DNA of 64,000 bases from Actinoplanes auranticolor. GTDB lineage: Bacteria > Actinomycetota > Actinomycetes > Mycobacteriales > Micromonosporaceae. Made by a program: the position numbers and the translations under genes. Positions within the stretch are counted from its first letter, which is position 1, and each line of letters opens with the position of its first letter. This document shows, one piece after another, positions 17,395-25,806 of this stretch. The notes under the pieces are model-generated. The model did no database searches, was not told where the DNA came from, and saw only the letters and a program-made list of their open reading frames with translations. The DNA is taken from the NCBI RefSeq assembly GCF_018332655.1, contig NZ_BOQL01000034.1, positions 1 through 64,000 on the forward strand. The letters are read 5' to 3'.

Positions 17395-17682
17395 GTGAAC
17401 ACCGCGATCGTGCACATCGAGTGCGCCACCGACTCCATCCCGGAGGTCGCCGAGGCGCTCGCCGCGCTGCCCGGCGTCAGCGAGGTCTACTCGGTGGCCG
17501 GCAACGTCGACCTGATCGCGATCGTCCGGGTCGCCCGGTTCGACGAGATCGCCGAGGTCATCGCGGGACGGATCTCCAAGACCCCGGGCGTGCTCAACAC
17601 GGAGTCGCACATCGCCTTCCGCGCCTACTCCAAGCACGACCTCGAGGACGCCTTCGCCATCGGCCTCCCCGACGCCGACTGA
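17395..17682 (+). CDS. Lrp/AsnC-type ligand-binding (RAM) domain protein
   Basis: This 95-residue protein consists only of the effector-binding domain (alpha-beta ferredoxin-like fold, ALPGVSEVYSVAGNVDLI) without the DNA-binding helix-turn-helix. Such stand-alone RAM proteins form ring oligomers that bind amino acids. A TAGCAT -10 box lies at 17350-17355, and GAGGAG precedes the GTG start. It has no obvious coupling to neighbours. Confidence 0.88.
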   Translation: MNTAIVHIECATDSIPEVAEALAALPGVSEVYSVAGNVDLIAIVRVARFDEIAEVIAGRISKTPGVLNTESHIAFRAYSKHDLEDAFAIGLPDAD

Positions 17683-17731
17683 TCACCGCCCGGCCGCCGA
17701 GCACCGCCGGCAGCGGTCTGAGCACCGTCCA

Positions 17732-17887
17732 GGCGCCCGCCTCTACACCCCGCACAAGGCCATCCGCCGGGTCACCGACCACCTCATCGACCATCTGGCC
17801 GAGATCGAGGCCCGCGTCGCCGGGGAGCCGACGATCCCGGACGCCTGGCACGCCTCGGCCACCACCGTGGGCAGCCTGCGCACATGA
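17732..17887 (+). pseudogene. Remnant of a DinB-like (mycothiol-transferase fold) gene, C-terminal end only
   Basis: One frame reads GARLYTPHKAIRRVTDHLID, then HLAEIEARVAGEPTIPDAWH and ASATTVGSLRT before a TGA at 17885. This resembles the C-terminal part of DinB-superfamily proteins. No start codon with a ribosome site and no N-terminal part is present, because the preceding sequence is the Lrp-type gene. I read it as a deletion remnant. The family call is from memory of the motif RVTDHLIDHLAEIEARLAG. Confidence 0.5.
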
Positions 17888-17888
17888 A

Positions 17889-17914
17889 GAAGGGGACCCC
17901 GTGGGGTCCCCTTC
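17889..17914. terminator. Bidirectional terminator after qcrB
   Basis: A perfect 12-bp stem, GAAGGGGACCCC and GGGGTCCCCTTC, has a 2-nt spacer. It lies 22 nt past the qcrB stop on the minus strand and 2 nt past the DinB-like remnant on the plus strand. Confidence 0.8.
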
Positions 17915-17935
17915 GCCGTGCTGTGCACCAAGCGA

Positions 17936-19555
17936 CTAGCGGCCGGAGGTGATCTCCTCGCGCTCCTCGCGGGCGGTCACCGGCGGCATGCCCGGCGACA
18001 CCGGCGCCTCGGCCGGCTTCTCGACCGGGAAGAAGAAGCCCTTCACCGCGGGCGCCAGGGCGCCGAGGCGGTTCATCTTCTTCGGGACGACCCAGCCCGC
18101 GTAGTCCAGCGGCAGCGGGTGGCCGTGGTCGTCGACCGGGCCGAGCGGCTGGTGGACTTCGTAGAAGCGGCCGTCGGGAGCCCGCTTGATGATGCCGGTC
18201 TCCACGCCGTGGGCCAGGACCTCGCGGTCGTGCTGCTGCAGGCCCAGGCAGATCCGTACGGCCAGCCAGTAGGCCAGCGGCGGGAGGATCACCAGGCCGA
18301 TGCGGCCGCCCCAGGTCATCGCGTTCAGGCTGATGTGGAACTTGTCGGCGATGACGTCGTTGCCGCCGGAGATGGTGGCGATGACGAAGAACGTGAAGGC
18401 CATCGCGCCGACGCCGGTGCGCTCGGGTGCGTCCCGCGGGCGCTGGAGCAGGTGATGGGACTTGTTGTCCTTCATCCGCCGGGCCTCGATGAAGGGGTAC
18501 ATCATCGGGACCGTGAACAGCGCGCCCAGGCCGACCACGGCCGGCCAGAACAGCGGCGGGATCACGTAGCCTTCGCCGATCGGAAGGGTGATCTCCCAGG
18601 CCGGCATGAGGCGGACCAGGCCGTCCATGAACATGACGTACCAGTCGGGCTGGCTCGCCGAGGAGACCTCGGAGGCCCGGTACGGCCCGAACAGCCAGAT
18701 CGGGTTGATCTGGAACAGGCCGGCCATCAGCGAGATGACACCGAAGACGGCCATGAAGAAGCCGCCCTGCTTGAGCGCGTACCGCGGGAACATGCGCTCG
18801 CCGACGACGTTCGAGTTGGTCCGGCCGGGGCCGGGCCACTGGGTGTGCTTCTGCTTGAAGACCAGGCCCAGGTGCACGCTGATCAGCGCCAGCAGACCGC
18901 CCGGGATGAGCAGCACGTGGGCGATGTAGAAGCGGCCGATGATCAGCTCGCCGGGGAACTCGCCACCGAAGATCGACGCCGAGACCCAGGTGCCGACGAC
19001 CGGGATGGACAGCATGATCGCCGAGGCGATGCGCAGGCCGGTACCGGACAGGCCGTCGTCCGGCAGGGAGTAGCCGGTGAAGCCGGCCAGGAAGCCCAGC
19101 AGGAACAGCGCGATGCCGATGATCCAGTTGGCCTCACGCGGCTTGCGGAACGCGCCGGTGAAGAAGACGCGCGCCATGTGCACGATCATGGAGGCCATGA
19201 AGAGCAGGGCCGCCCAGTGGTGCATCTGGCGCATGAACAGACCACCGCGAACCTCGAACGACAGGTCCAGCGATGACGCGTACGCGGTCGACATCTCGGT
19301 GCCGCGCAGTGCCGGGTAGGCACCGTCGTACGCGATCTCCTTCATCGACGGGTCGAAGAACAGGGTCAGGAAGACGCCACTGAGCAGCAGGACGATGAAC
19401 GAGAAGAGCGCGATCTCGCCGAGCAGGAAGGACCAGTGGTCGGGGAACACCTTGTTGAGCAGGCCGCGAAGGGGGGTGGCGACCTGCAGACGCTCGTCGA
19501 GACCCTTGGCTGTCTTACCCGGTACGGCTGCTAGATCGAATTTCCGGCGCTTCAT
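17936..19555 (-). CDS. qcrB: Cytochrome bc1 complex cytochrome b subunit
   Basis: The protein has 539 residues. The N-terminal b-type domain has haem-ligand His pairs in MHHWAALL...IVHMARVF and FYIAHVLL...ISVHLGLVF, with about eight or nine membrane helices. An actinobacterial C-terminal extension runs beyond residue 400. It oxidises menaquinol at the Qo site and passes electrons to QcrA and QcrC. The ATG at 19555 overlaps the qcrA stop by ATGA. A longer frame runs into qcrA and was rejected. It is the last gene of ctaE-qcrC-qcrA-qcrB, followed by a strong terminator. QcrB is the known target of the drug Q203 in mycobacteria. Confidence 0.96.
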   Translation of the reverse strand: MKRRKFDLAAVPGKTAKGLDERLQVATPLRGLLNKVFPDHWSFLLGEIALFSFIVLLLSGVFLTLFFDPSMKEIAYDGAYPALRGTEMSTAYASSLDLSFEVRGGLFMRQMHHWAALLFMASMIVHMARVFFTGAFRKPREANWIIGIALFLLGFLAGFTGYSLPDDGLSGTGLRIASAIMLSIPVVGTWVSASIFGGEFPGELIIGRFYIAHVLLIPGGLLALISVHLGLVFKQKHTQWPGPGRTNSNVVGERMFPRYALKQGGFFMAVFGVISLMAGLFQINPIWLFGPYRASEVSSASQPDWYVMFMDGLVRLMPAWEITLPIGEGYVIPPLFWPAVVGLGALFTVPMMYPFIEARRMKDNKSHHLLQRPRDAPERTGVGAMAFTFFVIATISGGNDVIADKFHISLNAMTWGGRIGLVILPPLAYWLAVRICLGLQQHDREVLAHGVETGIIKRAPDGRFYEVHQPLGPVDDHGHPLPLDYAGWVVPKKMNRLGALAPAVKGFFFPVEKPAEAPVSPGMPPVTAREEREEITSGR

Positions 19556-20670
19556 GGCCGCTCCCAGAAGTCTGGCCCTACGGCCTCTCGATAGTCCGAC
19601 GTTGCCACGAAGTAGCCTTCCTCGTCCACCGTGATGGGCAGCTGGGGCAGGCGGCGGCTCGCGGGACCGAAGATCGGCCTGGCGTTTTCCGTGATCAGGA
19701 ACTGCGACTGGTGGCACGGGCAGAGGAGCCTGTTGGTCTGCTGCTCGTACAGGCTGGCGGGGCAGCCGGCGTGGGTGCAGATCTTCGAGTATGCGACGTA
19801 GTTACCCCACATCGCACCCTTGTTCTTGGCATCGCCGTCGGTCGCGGCGCGGGCCGCTGCGGCGTCACCGGCGCGCAGGTGGATGAGCAGAGTGGGCGAG
19901 TCGGCGTACTGGTTGGTCGCGCCGTGCGGGATGCCCGGGAAGACCGTGATCTGGCCGCCGACGCTCACGTCCTCGGGCCGGATCGGCGTGCCGTCCTCGC
20001 GGGTCAGCCGGACCAGCTTGCCTTCGTTGGGCACCGGGTCGAAGCCGGTGCGGAACAACGGCGGGTCCTGGCCGTGGTCCGGCTTGTGCGGGCTGCGGAT
20101 CAGGCCGCCGACCAGCGGGGCCACCGCGGCCAGGGCGATCGGGGTCAGGCCCAGCGCGACCGCGCCCTTGAGCAGCGGCCGGCGCTGGATGGCCAGCTCG
20201 TCGGCCGTGAACAGCATCGTCTGGCCGGCGATCTGCCGGTCCTCGTCGGTCGACATCGCCTCGTGGCGGTCCTGGATCGAGACCTCGTGCGGCAGCAGCT
20301 TCTTGGCCCAGGTCAGGATGGCGAAGCCGATGGCCAGCAGCGCCAGGCCCAGGGAGATGCCGAGCACCGGCGTGTAGTAGTCGCTGGTGGTGTGACCCAG
20401 CTCGTACTCCCACGGCCAGAAGATGTACGCGATCAGGAAGACGAAGCCGAGCAGGCCGGCGAGCAGGAACAGCAGGGCGACCGAGCGCTCGATGCGCTTC
20501 TCCGCGCGGGTGTTCGGGCCGGGGAACTGCGACTCGTACGTGACGATCTCGATGTCGTCCCGCCGGGCGCCCTCGCGCACGATCTCGAAGCGCGACAGCC
20601 GCGGGTCGCTGAGGTCCAGCGGCTCCTCGCCGGCCCCGTGGGCGCCGTGCGGTTCCTTGACAACGGTCAT
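19552..20670 (-). CDS. qcrA: Rieske iron-sulfur subunit of the bc1 complex
   Basis: The protein has 372 residues. Three membrane helices (about 75-210) precede the Rieske domain, as is typical of actinobacteria, where other bacteria have one. The 2Fe-2S ligands are in CTHAGC (about 296) and CPCHQS (about 318). A twin-Arg-like pair, QRRPLLKGAVALG, precedes the third helix and fits Tat-assisted insertion. It carries electrons from menaquinol to the diheme QcrC. The start overlaps the qcrC stop and the stop overlaps the qcrB start, each by ATGA, so all three are translationally coupled. Confidence 0.96.
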   Translation of the reverse strand: MTVVKEPHGAHGAGEEPLDLSDPRLSRFEIVREGARRDDIEIVTYESQFPGPNTRAEKRIERSVALLFLLAGLLGFVFLIAYIFWPWEYELGHTTSDYYTPVLGISLGLALLAIGFAILTWAKKLLPHEVSIQDRHEAMSTDEDRQIAGQTMLFTADELAIQRRPLLKGAVALGLTPIALAAVAPLVGGLIRSPHKPDHGQDPPLFRTGFDPVPNEGKLVRLTREDGTPIRPEDVSVGGQITVFPGIPHGATNQYADSPTLLIHLRAGDAAAARAATDGDAKNKGAMWGNYVAYSKICTHAGCPASLYEQQTNRLLCPCHQSQFLITENARPIFGPASRRLPQLPITVDEEGYFVATSDYREAVGPDFWERP

Positions 20671-21515
20671 GACTTCCCCGCAATCCACAGCGCCGCGAAG
20701 ACCAGGATCGTGATGCCGACGATGAAGATCGCCACGCCCTCGGTGACCGGGCCGTAGCGGCCGAGGTTGAACAGGCCGCCCGGGTCCTTGTCCTCCTGCA
20801 GCTGCATCTTGACGTACGTGATGATCTCGCGCTTCTGCTCCGGGGTCAGCTGGTTGTCCCCGAACACCGGCATGTTCTGCGGGCCGGTGAGCATGGCCGC
20901 GTAGATCTCCTCGGTCGTCGCGTCGTGCAGGCTCGGCGCGTACTTGCCCGAGGACAACGCACCGCCGCCGCCGCCGAAGCCGTGGCACGAGGTGCAGTTG
21001 ATCCGGAACAGCTCGCCACCGGCGGCCAGGGCCTCGGGGTTCTCCTCGAGGCTCATGGTCAGGTCGCCGGACGGGATCTCCGGGCCACCACCCAGCTCCT
21101 GGATGTACTGCCCCATCTGCTTGGTCTGCGCCTTGTCGAACTGCGGCGGCTTCTGCTCGGCCTGGGCCTCCTGACGGGTCATCGGCATGCGGCCGGTGCC
21201 CACCTGGAATTCGACCGAGGCCGCGCCGACGCCGATGAGGCTCGGCCCGCGGCCCTCGACACCCTCGGCGTTGCGGCCGTGGCACGAGATGCAGCTGTTG
21301 TCGAAGAGCGCCTTGCCCTCCTGCGCGGACGCGGAGAGCTGAGGGGTGTCCTCGGCGAACGCGCCCGGGGCGAAGGCGGTGTAGACGCCTCCGGCCAGCG
21401 CGAGCGCGGCGAGCATGCGCGCCGCCGCGCCGAGGCGCCGCCGCATCCGGCTCGGTGCCGACCGCCGCCGGTTGAACACCCGGAAGCGCCGGCCGGCGGG
21501 GGTGTCAGAAGTCAT
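20667..21515 (-). CDS. qcrC: Diheme cytochrome c subunit of the bc1 complex
   Basis: The protein has 282 residues. A basic N-terminus and signal-anchor (RMLAALALAGGVYTAFAPGAFA) are followed by two haem-binding motifs, CISCH near residue 72 and CTSCH near 172, and a C-terminal membrane helix (VAIFIVGITILVFAALWIAG). The double haem replaces a soluble cytochrome c and links directly to CuA of oxidase subunit II in the bcc-aa3 supercomplex. ATG 21515 has AGAGGA 10 nt upstream. An earlier in-frame start at 21551 lacks this and was not used. Confidence 0.95.
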   Translation of the reverse strand: MTSDTPAGRRFRVFNRRRSAPSRMRRRLGAAARMLAALALAGGVYTAFAPGAFAEDTPQLSASAQEGKALFDNSCISCHGRNAEGVEGRGPSLIGVGAASVEFQVGTGRMPMTRQEAQAEQKPPQFDKAQTKQMGQYIQELGGGPEIPSGDLTMSLEENPEALAAGGELFRINCTSCHGFGGGGGALSSGKYAPSLHDATTEEIYAAMLTGPQNMPVFGDNQLTPEQKREIITYVKMQLQEDKDPGGLFNLGRYGPVTEGVAIFIVGITILVFAALWIAGKS

Positions 21516-21561
21516 GGGTTGTGTCCTCTGGGTTTTGACCTTGAAACTCACGGGCGGGCGG

Positions 21562-22158
21562 CTACTGCAGCCAATAGATCATGGCGAACAGCGCGATCCA
21601 CACGACGTCGACGAAGTGCCAGTAGTACGACACCACGATCGCCGACGTGGCCTGCGCCGGCGTGAACCGGCCCATGGTGGTGCGGATCATGTAGACGATG
21701 AAGGCGATCAGACCGCCCGTGACGTGCAGACCGTGGAACCCGGTCGTCAGGTAGAACATCGAGCCGTAGCCGTCGCTGTTGAGCTTGATGCCCTCGTGGA
21801 CCAGCGTGCGGTACTCGAATGCCTGGCCGAGCACGAAGATCAGGCCCATGACGAAGGTGACGGTGAACCAGCGTCGCAGCGCGAAGACGTCACCCTTCTC
21901 CGCCGCGAAGACACCGAGCTGGCACGTGACCGAGGAGAGCACCAGGATCACCGTGAAGGTGGTGGCGTAGGGGATGTTGAGCGCTTCGGTGTGCTCCTCC
22001 CACAACTCCGGGGCGGCGGCACGGATCGAGAAATACATGGCGAACAAGGCCGCGAAGAACATGAGTTCACTGGAGAGCCACACGATGGTCCCCACGCTGA
22101 CCATGTTGGGTCGGGTCAGCGAGTGGATCCGGCTCTTGTCGATGGCTGCCGCTGTCAC
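21562..22158 (-). CDS. ctaE: Cytochrome c oxidase subunit III (aa3 type)
   Basis: The protein has 198 residues and five predicted membrane helices, the short actinobacterial form. The family stretch LTTGFHGLHVTGGLIAFI and the C-terminal VVSYYWHFVDVVWIALF are clear. It stabilises the subunit I core of the aa3 oxidase. GTG 22158 starts the frame, with no better start upstream. It is the first gene of the ctaE-qcrC-qcrA-qcrB operon and is divergent from ctaG, 109 nt away. Confidence 0.95.
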   Translation of the reverse strand: MTAAAIDKSRIHSLTRPNMVSVGTIVWLSSELMFFAALFAMYFSIRAAAPELWEEHTEALNIPYATTFTVILVLSSVTCQLGVFAAEKGDVFALRRWFTVTFVMGLIFVLGQAFEYRTLVHEGIKLNSDGYGSMFYLTTGFHGLHVTGGLIAFIVYMIRTTMGRFTPAQATSAIVVSYYWHFVDVVWIALFAMIYWLQ

Positions 22159-22267
22159 GGGCTCATTATTGCCCCGCGATCACTTCAACATGTCGCGGGG
22201 GGCCTATTCCGTGGTGTGTTCGCGCCCCGTGCGCCGGTGACGGTCGGTCGGGGCCTAGCCTCGAAGG

Positions 22268-23284
22268 GTGCAGCCAGTCGAAATGCCCACGCTCGCGGCG
22301 GCCCCGGGGGATACTGTGCCCCCGCCGTTCAGCGTCGCCGAGATCTTCTCCCAGATCCGGCTGACCAGCCTGCTCGCGCTGTTCCTGGTCATCGCCGGTG
22401 CCGTCTACCTCTACGGCGTGCACCGCCTGCGGCAGCGCGGCGACCACTGGCCGCCCGGGCGCACGGTCGCCTTCCTGGCCGGCGGGCTGGGCTCGATCGC
22501 CGCGGTGACCGTGACCGGCATCGAGGCATATGACACAAGCCTGCTCAGTGTGCACATGGTGCAACACATGGTGCTGTCCATGGTGGGCCCGATCTTCCTG
22601 GCCCTCGGCGCCCCGGTGACACTGGCCCTGCGCACGCTGCCTGCGGCCAACCGCAGGGTGCTGCTGGCGGTGTTGCACAGCCGGGTCGCCCGGGTGCTGA
22701 CCTTCCCGCTGGTCGCCTTCGGGATCTTCGTGGCCAACCCGTTCGTCCTCTACTTCACCGGGCTCTACCGGGCCACCCTCGAGCACGCCTGGCTGCACGA
22801 GTTCATCCACGTGCACTTCATCGTCACCGGCTGCCTGTTCTTCTGGCCGCTGCTGGGCCTGGACCCGCTGCCCAACCGCTGGCCGTACCCGGCCCGCGCG
22901 CTGCTCATGGTGCTGTCCGTGCCGTTCCACACGGTGCTCGGGCTGACCATCATGCAGAGCCGGACCCTGCTCGGCGGGGACTGGTACCCCAACCTGGGCC
23001 TGGACTGGTCGAACCCGTGGAACGACCAGGTGGTGGCGGGCGGCATCCTGTGGGCCGGCGGCGAGATCGTCAGCGTCACGATGCTGGGCATCCTGGTGCT
23101 GCAGTGGATCCGGCAGTCCGAGCGCGAGGCCAAGCGGATCGACCGGGCCCTGGACCGCGCGGAGGCCCAGGACCAGCGGCGCGCGGGCCCGGCGCCGGAC
23201 GAGCCGGCCGGGGCGGCCACGGCGGCGGCGACCAAGATCACAGAGCCGGCCCCGACGGTACGACCACAGCCGGACGCGCGCTGA
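22268..23284 (+). CDS. ctaG: CtaG-like cytochrome c oxidase assembly protein
   Basis: The protein has 338 residues and about seven membrane helices, with conserved His-containing segments HMVQHMVLSMVGPIFLALGAP and HEFIHVHFIVTGCLFFWPLLG. This is the caa3-CtaG family, proposed to help deliver copper to the oxidase. The C-terminal 50 residues are hydrophilic. TAGCCT (22256-22261) ends 6 nt before GTG 22268, so the message is probably leaderless. It is divergent from ctaE, which fits joint control of oxidase genes. Confidence 0.88.
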   Translation: MQPVEMPTLAAAPGDTVPPPFSVAEIFSQIRLTSLLALFLVIAGAVYLYGVHRLRQRGDHWPPGRTVAFLAGGLGSIAAVTVTGIEAYDTSLLSVHMVQHMVLSMVGPIFLALGAPVTLALRTLPAANRRVLLAVLHSRVARVLTFPLVAFGIFVANPFVLYFTGLYRATLEHAWLHEFIHVHFIVTGCLFFWPLLGLDPLPNRWPYPARALLMVLSVPFHTVLGLTIMQSRTLLGGDWYPNLGLDWSNPWNDQVVAGGILWAGGEIVSVTMLGILVLQWIRQSEREAKRIDRALDRAEAQDQRRAGPAPDEPAGAATAAATKITEPAPTVRPQPDAR

Positions 23285-23335
23285 CCGGTTCGGTACCATC
23301 AGCGGGCACCTACGAGCGTGGGAACCGGGGCACAC

Positions 23336-23782
23336 ATGAGCGACGACAACAAGCCGCAGCCGGACAAGTACACCGTCCTGCTGTACAGCGACGACCCAGC
23401 GGTGCGCGACCGGATCAGGCTGGCGATCGGCGTCCGCCCCGCCGCCGACCTCTCCGTGGAGTTCGTCGACGCCTCCACCTGGGAGGACTGTCGCAACCTG
23501 CTGGACGACTACGAGATCGACCTGATGGTCCTCGACGGCGAGGCGGCCCCGGCCGGCGGTCTGGGCATCGCCCGCCAGACCAAGGACGAGTACGCCGACC
23601 CGCCGCCCACCTGCGTGGTCATCGCCCGTGCGGCCGACCGCTGGCTGGCCGCGTTCGCCCAGGTCGACGCCACCCTGGTGCACCCGCTCGACCCGGTGAC
23701 CACCGGTCAGACCATCGCCGGCATGCTCCGCGGCCGCCGCAACGGCGTGATCCCGCTGGGCACCATGGGCAAGCTGGGCTGA
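23336..23782 (+). CDS. Stand-alone receiver-like protein
   Basis: This 148-residue protein has a CheY-like fold pattern: the acidic pair in LLYSDDPAVRDRIRLAIG, a candidate phospho-acceptor Asp in IDLMVLDGEAAP and a C-terminal VHPLDPVTTGQTIAGML. No output domain follows. The conserved Lys is not evident, so it may be a pseudo-receiver. A TACCAT -10 box lies at 23294-23299 and GGGG precedes the ATG. No kinase is adjacent. Actinobacteria often carry a similar gene near ctaE/trpD, though this is from memory. Confidence 0.75.
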   Translation: MSDDNKPQPDKYTVLLYSDDPAVRDRIRLAIGVRPAADLSVEFVDASTWEDCRNLLDDYEIDLMVLDGEAAPAGGLGIARQTKDEYADPPPTCVVIARAADRWLAAFAQVDATLVHPLDPVTTGQTIAGMLRGRRNGVIPLGTMGKLG

Positions 23783-23828
23783 CTCCCCCCGTCCAACCAC
23801 CCCACCGCCACCCTTGACCGGACTGAAG
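23781..23828. repeat. Copy 1 of a 46-48 nt dispersed repeat
   Basis: This copy begins GACTCCCCCCGTCC and ends TGACCGGACTGAAG. It matches 61780-61825 at 33 of 38 positions over the core, with a 2-nt length difference in the C-run. It sits between the receiver-like gene and trpD. The other copy lies inside aspS. Confidence 0.75.
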
Positions 23829-23864
23829 GCGAGCCGGCCTCCCTCCCCCGAAGGAGTGCCCCGC

Positions 23865-24929
23865 ATGGGAGCACCGACCTGGCCGAACCTGCTGAGCACC
23901 CTGCTGCGCTCGGAGGAGCTCTCGGCCCGGGACACCGCCTGGGCCATGGGCGAGATCATGGCCGGCAACGCGACCCCGGTGCAGGTCGCCGGCTTCGCGG
24001 TGGCGCTGCGGGCCAAGGGTGAAACCCCCGGCGAGTTGACCGGGCTGGTCGGGGCCATGCTGGCCAACGCCACCGTGGTCGAGCTGAGCGAGGACGTCCG
24101 CGCGGACGCCGTCGACGTGGTGGGCACCGGCGGGGACCGGGCCCACACGGTGAACATCTCCACGATGGCCGCGATCATCACGGCCGCGGCCGGGGTCAAG
24201 GTCGTCAAGCACGGCAACCGCGCGGCCTCGTCCGCCTGCGGCACCGCCGACCTGCTGGAGTTCTTCGGCATCCCGCTGGACCTGGGCCCCGAGGGGGTCA
24301 AGCGCACGGTCGCCGAGGCCGGGATCGGCTTCTGCCTCGCCGCCCGCTACCACCCCGGCATGCGGCACGCCGCCGTGACCCGGCGCGAACTGGGCCACCC
24401 GACGTTCTTCAACGTGCTCGGCCCGCTGACCAACCCGGCCCGGCCGCACGCGGCCGCGGTCGGCTGCTTCGACCAGCGGATGGCCCCGGTGATGGCCGAG
24501 GTCTTCGCCCGCCGTGGCGACTCCGCGCTGGTCATGCGCGGCGAGGACGGCCTGGACGAGTTCACCACGGCGGCGCCGACCCGGATCTGGACGGTCAAGG
24601 ACGGGTCGGTGACCGAGTCCGTGGTCGACGCGGTCGACTTCGGACTGCCCCGCAGCAACCCGGGTGACCTGCGCGGCGGCGACGCGGCGTTCAACGCCGA
24701 CGCGGCGGTGCGCACGTTCGCCGGCGAGAAGGGGCCGATCCGCGACGCGGTTCTGCTCAACGCGGCGGCGGCGTTCGCGGCCCACGCGGGCTTCCCGGGC
24801 ACGTTCGCCGACACGATGCGCGCCGGGATCGCCCGGGCCGCGGAGACGGTGGACTCGGGGGCGGCGACGGCGCTGCTGGGCCGCTGGGTCGAGGCCGCCA
24901 AGGCGGCGAAGGCCGCCGAGTCCGCCTGA
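23865..24929 (+). CDS. trpD: Anthranilate phosphoribosyltransferase
   Basis: The protein has 354 residues. It transfers phosphoribose from PRPP to anthranilate, the second step of tryptophan synthesis after anthranilate formation. The PRPP-binding VDVVGTGGD, the anthranilate-site KHGNRAASS and the metal-site GEDGLDEF are all intact. ATG 23865 has AAGGAG 8 nt upstream. An in-frame earlier start at 23814 lies in the repeat element and is less likely. It stands apart from other trp genes, as in M. tuberculosis (Rv2192c). Confidence 0.95.
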   Translation: MGAPTWPNLLSTLLRSEELSARDTAWAMGEIMAGNATPVQVAGFAVALRAKGETPGELTGLVGAMLANATVVELSEDVRADAVDVVGTGGDRAHTVNISTMAAIITAAAGVKVVKHGNRAASSACGTADLLEFFGIPLDLGPEGVKRTVAEAGIGFCLAARYHPGMRHAAVTRRELGHPTFFNVLGPLTNPARPHAAAVGCFDQRMAPVMAEVFARRGDSALVMRGEDGLDEFTTAAPTRIWTVKDGSVTESVVDAVDFGLPRSNPGDLRGGDAAFNADAAVRTFAGEKGPIRDAVLLNAAAAFAAHAGFPGTFADTMRAGIARAAETVDSGAATALLGRWVEAAKAAKAAESA

Positions 24930-25062
24930 CGCGGAGGACCGGGCGGCGGGCGGACAATATTTTCCTGACACGCCGCACCGGGTTCCTGACCTGCGCGACG
25001 GCCCGTGACAACGTTCGAAGGACATTCGGGTAATTCCACCTTCCGGCGAAGAGGAGCCACCC

Positions 25063-25269
25063 GTGCGAGATCGAGAACTGCGCTGCGTCATCTGCAACAC
25101 CGAGATGCCGTTCGAGACACCACCCTGCGCCGACGGCCATGCCGAGGAGTGCCCCGAGCTGCTCTGCACGCGCTGCGGCGCGGCGGAGATCGTCGCCCCG
25201 GTCACCTTCCGCGTGCTGTTGTCCGCGGGCGGGTCCCGAGTGGCCCCCCAGCAGCGCCGGGCAGCCTGA
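25063..25269 (+). CDS. Small conserved zinc-ribbon-like protein (68 aa)
   Basis: The protein carries CVIC at the N-terminus and CTRC about 25 residues later (LRCVICNTEM, LLCTRCGAAE), enough for one zinc ribbon, plus a His and further Cys between. GAAGAGGAG precedes GTG 25063. A strong terminator lies 48 nt downstream. I do not recognise a function. Confidence 0.75.
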   Translation: MRDRELRCVICNTEMPFETPPCADGHAEECPELLCTRCGAAEIVAPVTFRVLLSAGGSRVAPQQRRAA

Positions 25270-25317
25270 CCCATACCCGGCTGACCCCGCGCCCCGGTGC
25301 GGGCGGCACAGGCAAGC

Positions 25318-25352
25318 AGAAGGCCCGCATCCCTCAGGGATGCGGGCCTTCT
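25318..25352. terminator. Bidirectional terminator between small Cys protein and ctaF
   Basis: A perfect 17-bp inverted repeat, AGAAGGCCCGCATCCCT and its complement, has a single central base. It serves the plus-strand gene ending at 25269 and the minus-strand ctaF ending at 25372. Confidence 0.9.
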
Positions 25353-25371
25353 GAACGTTGCTGCGTCCGGA

Positions 25372-25797
25372 TCAGTGCTCGGCCGGGTGCCGGGTGCCGG
25401 AGTAGTACTCGAACAGCAGGCCGCACGACGCGAAGATCACCAGGATCATGCCCAGGGCGACCAGCCACCACTGCCAGAACACCAGGCCCAGGCCGGCGAC
25501 CGACGCGGCCAGGGCCAGGCCGAACGGCCAGTAGCTGCCCGGGCTGAAGAAGCCGACCTCGCCGGCGCCCTCGGCGATCTCGCCGTCCTCGCGGTCCTCC
25601 GGGCGCAGGTCGATGCGCCGGGCCACGAACCAGAAGAAGCCGCCGCACATCGAGCAGAGCAGGCCGGAGAGGATCAGGGCGATGAAGCCGATCCACTCGA
25701 GCTGGCCCACCTCGCCGTAGGTGTAGGCGCCGTAGACGGCGGCCGCGCCGAACAGGAAGACGGCAACGCCGGCGAAGATCTTGTATTCGGTCTTCAA
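25372..25797 (-). CDS. ctaF: Cytochrome c oxidase subunit IV (actinobacterial)
   Basis: The protein has 141 residues and four membrane helices in two pairs, separated by an acidic loop (RPEDREDGEIAEGAGEVGFF). The pattern EYKIFAGVAVFLFGAAAVYG at the start and PGSYWPFGLALAASVAGLG after the loop are typical of the actinobacterial subunit IV of the aa3 oxidase. It lies 9 nt after ctaC on the same strand, so the two form an operon. Confidence 0.92.
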   Translation of the reverse strand: MKTEYKIFAGVAVFLFGAAAVYGAYTYGEVGQLEWIGFIALILSGLLCSMCGGFFWFVARRIDLRPEDREDGEIAEGAGEVGFFSPGSYWPFGLALAASVAGLGLVFWQWWLVALGMILVIFASCGLLFEYYSGTRHPAEH

Positions 25798-25806
25798 CTC
25801 TGGTCC

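Noticed and set aside
23781..23828. The 46-48 nt repeat as ends of an insertion sequence
   Set aside because: No transposase or fragment of one is present near either copy. It is better read as a miniature or REP-like element.
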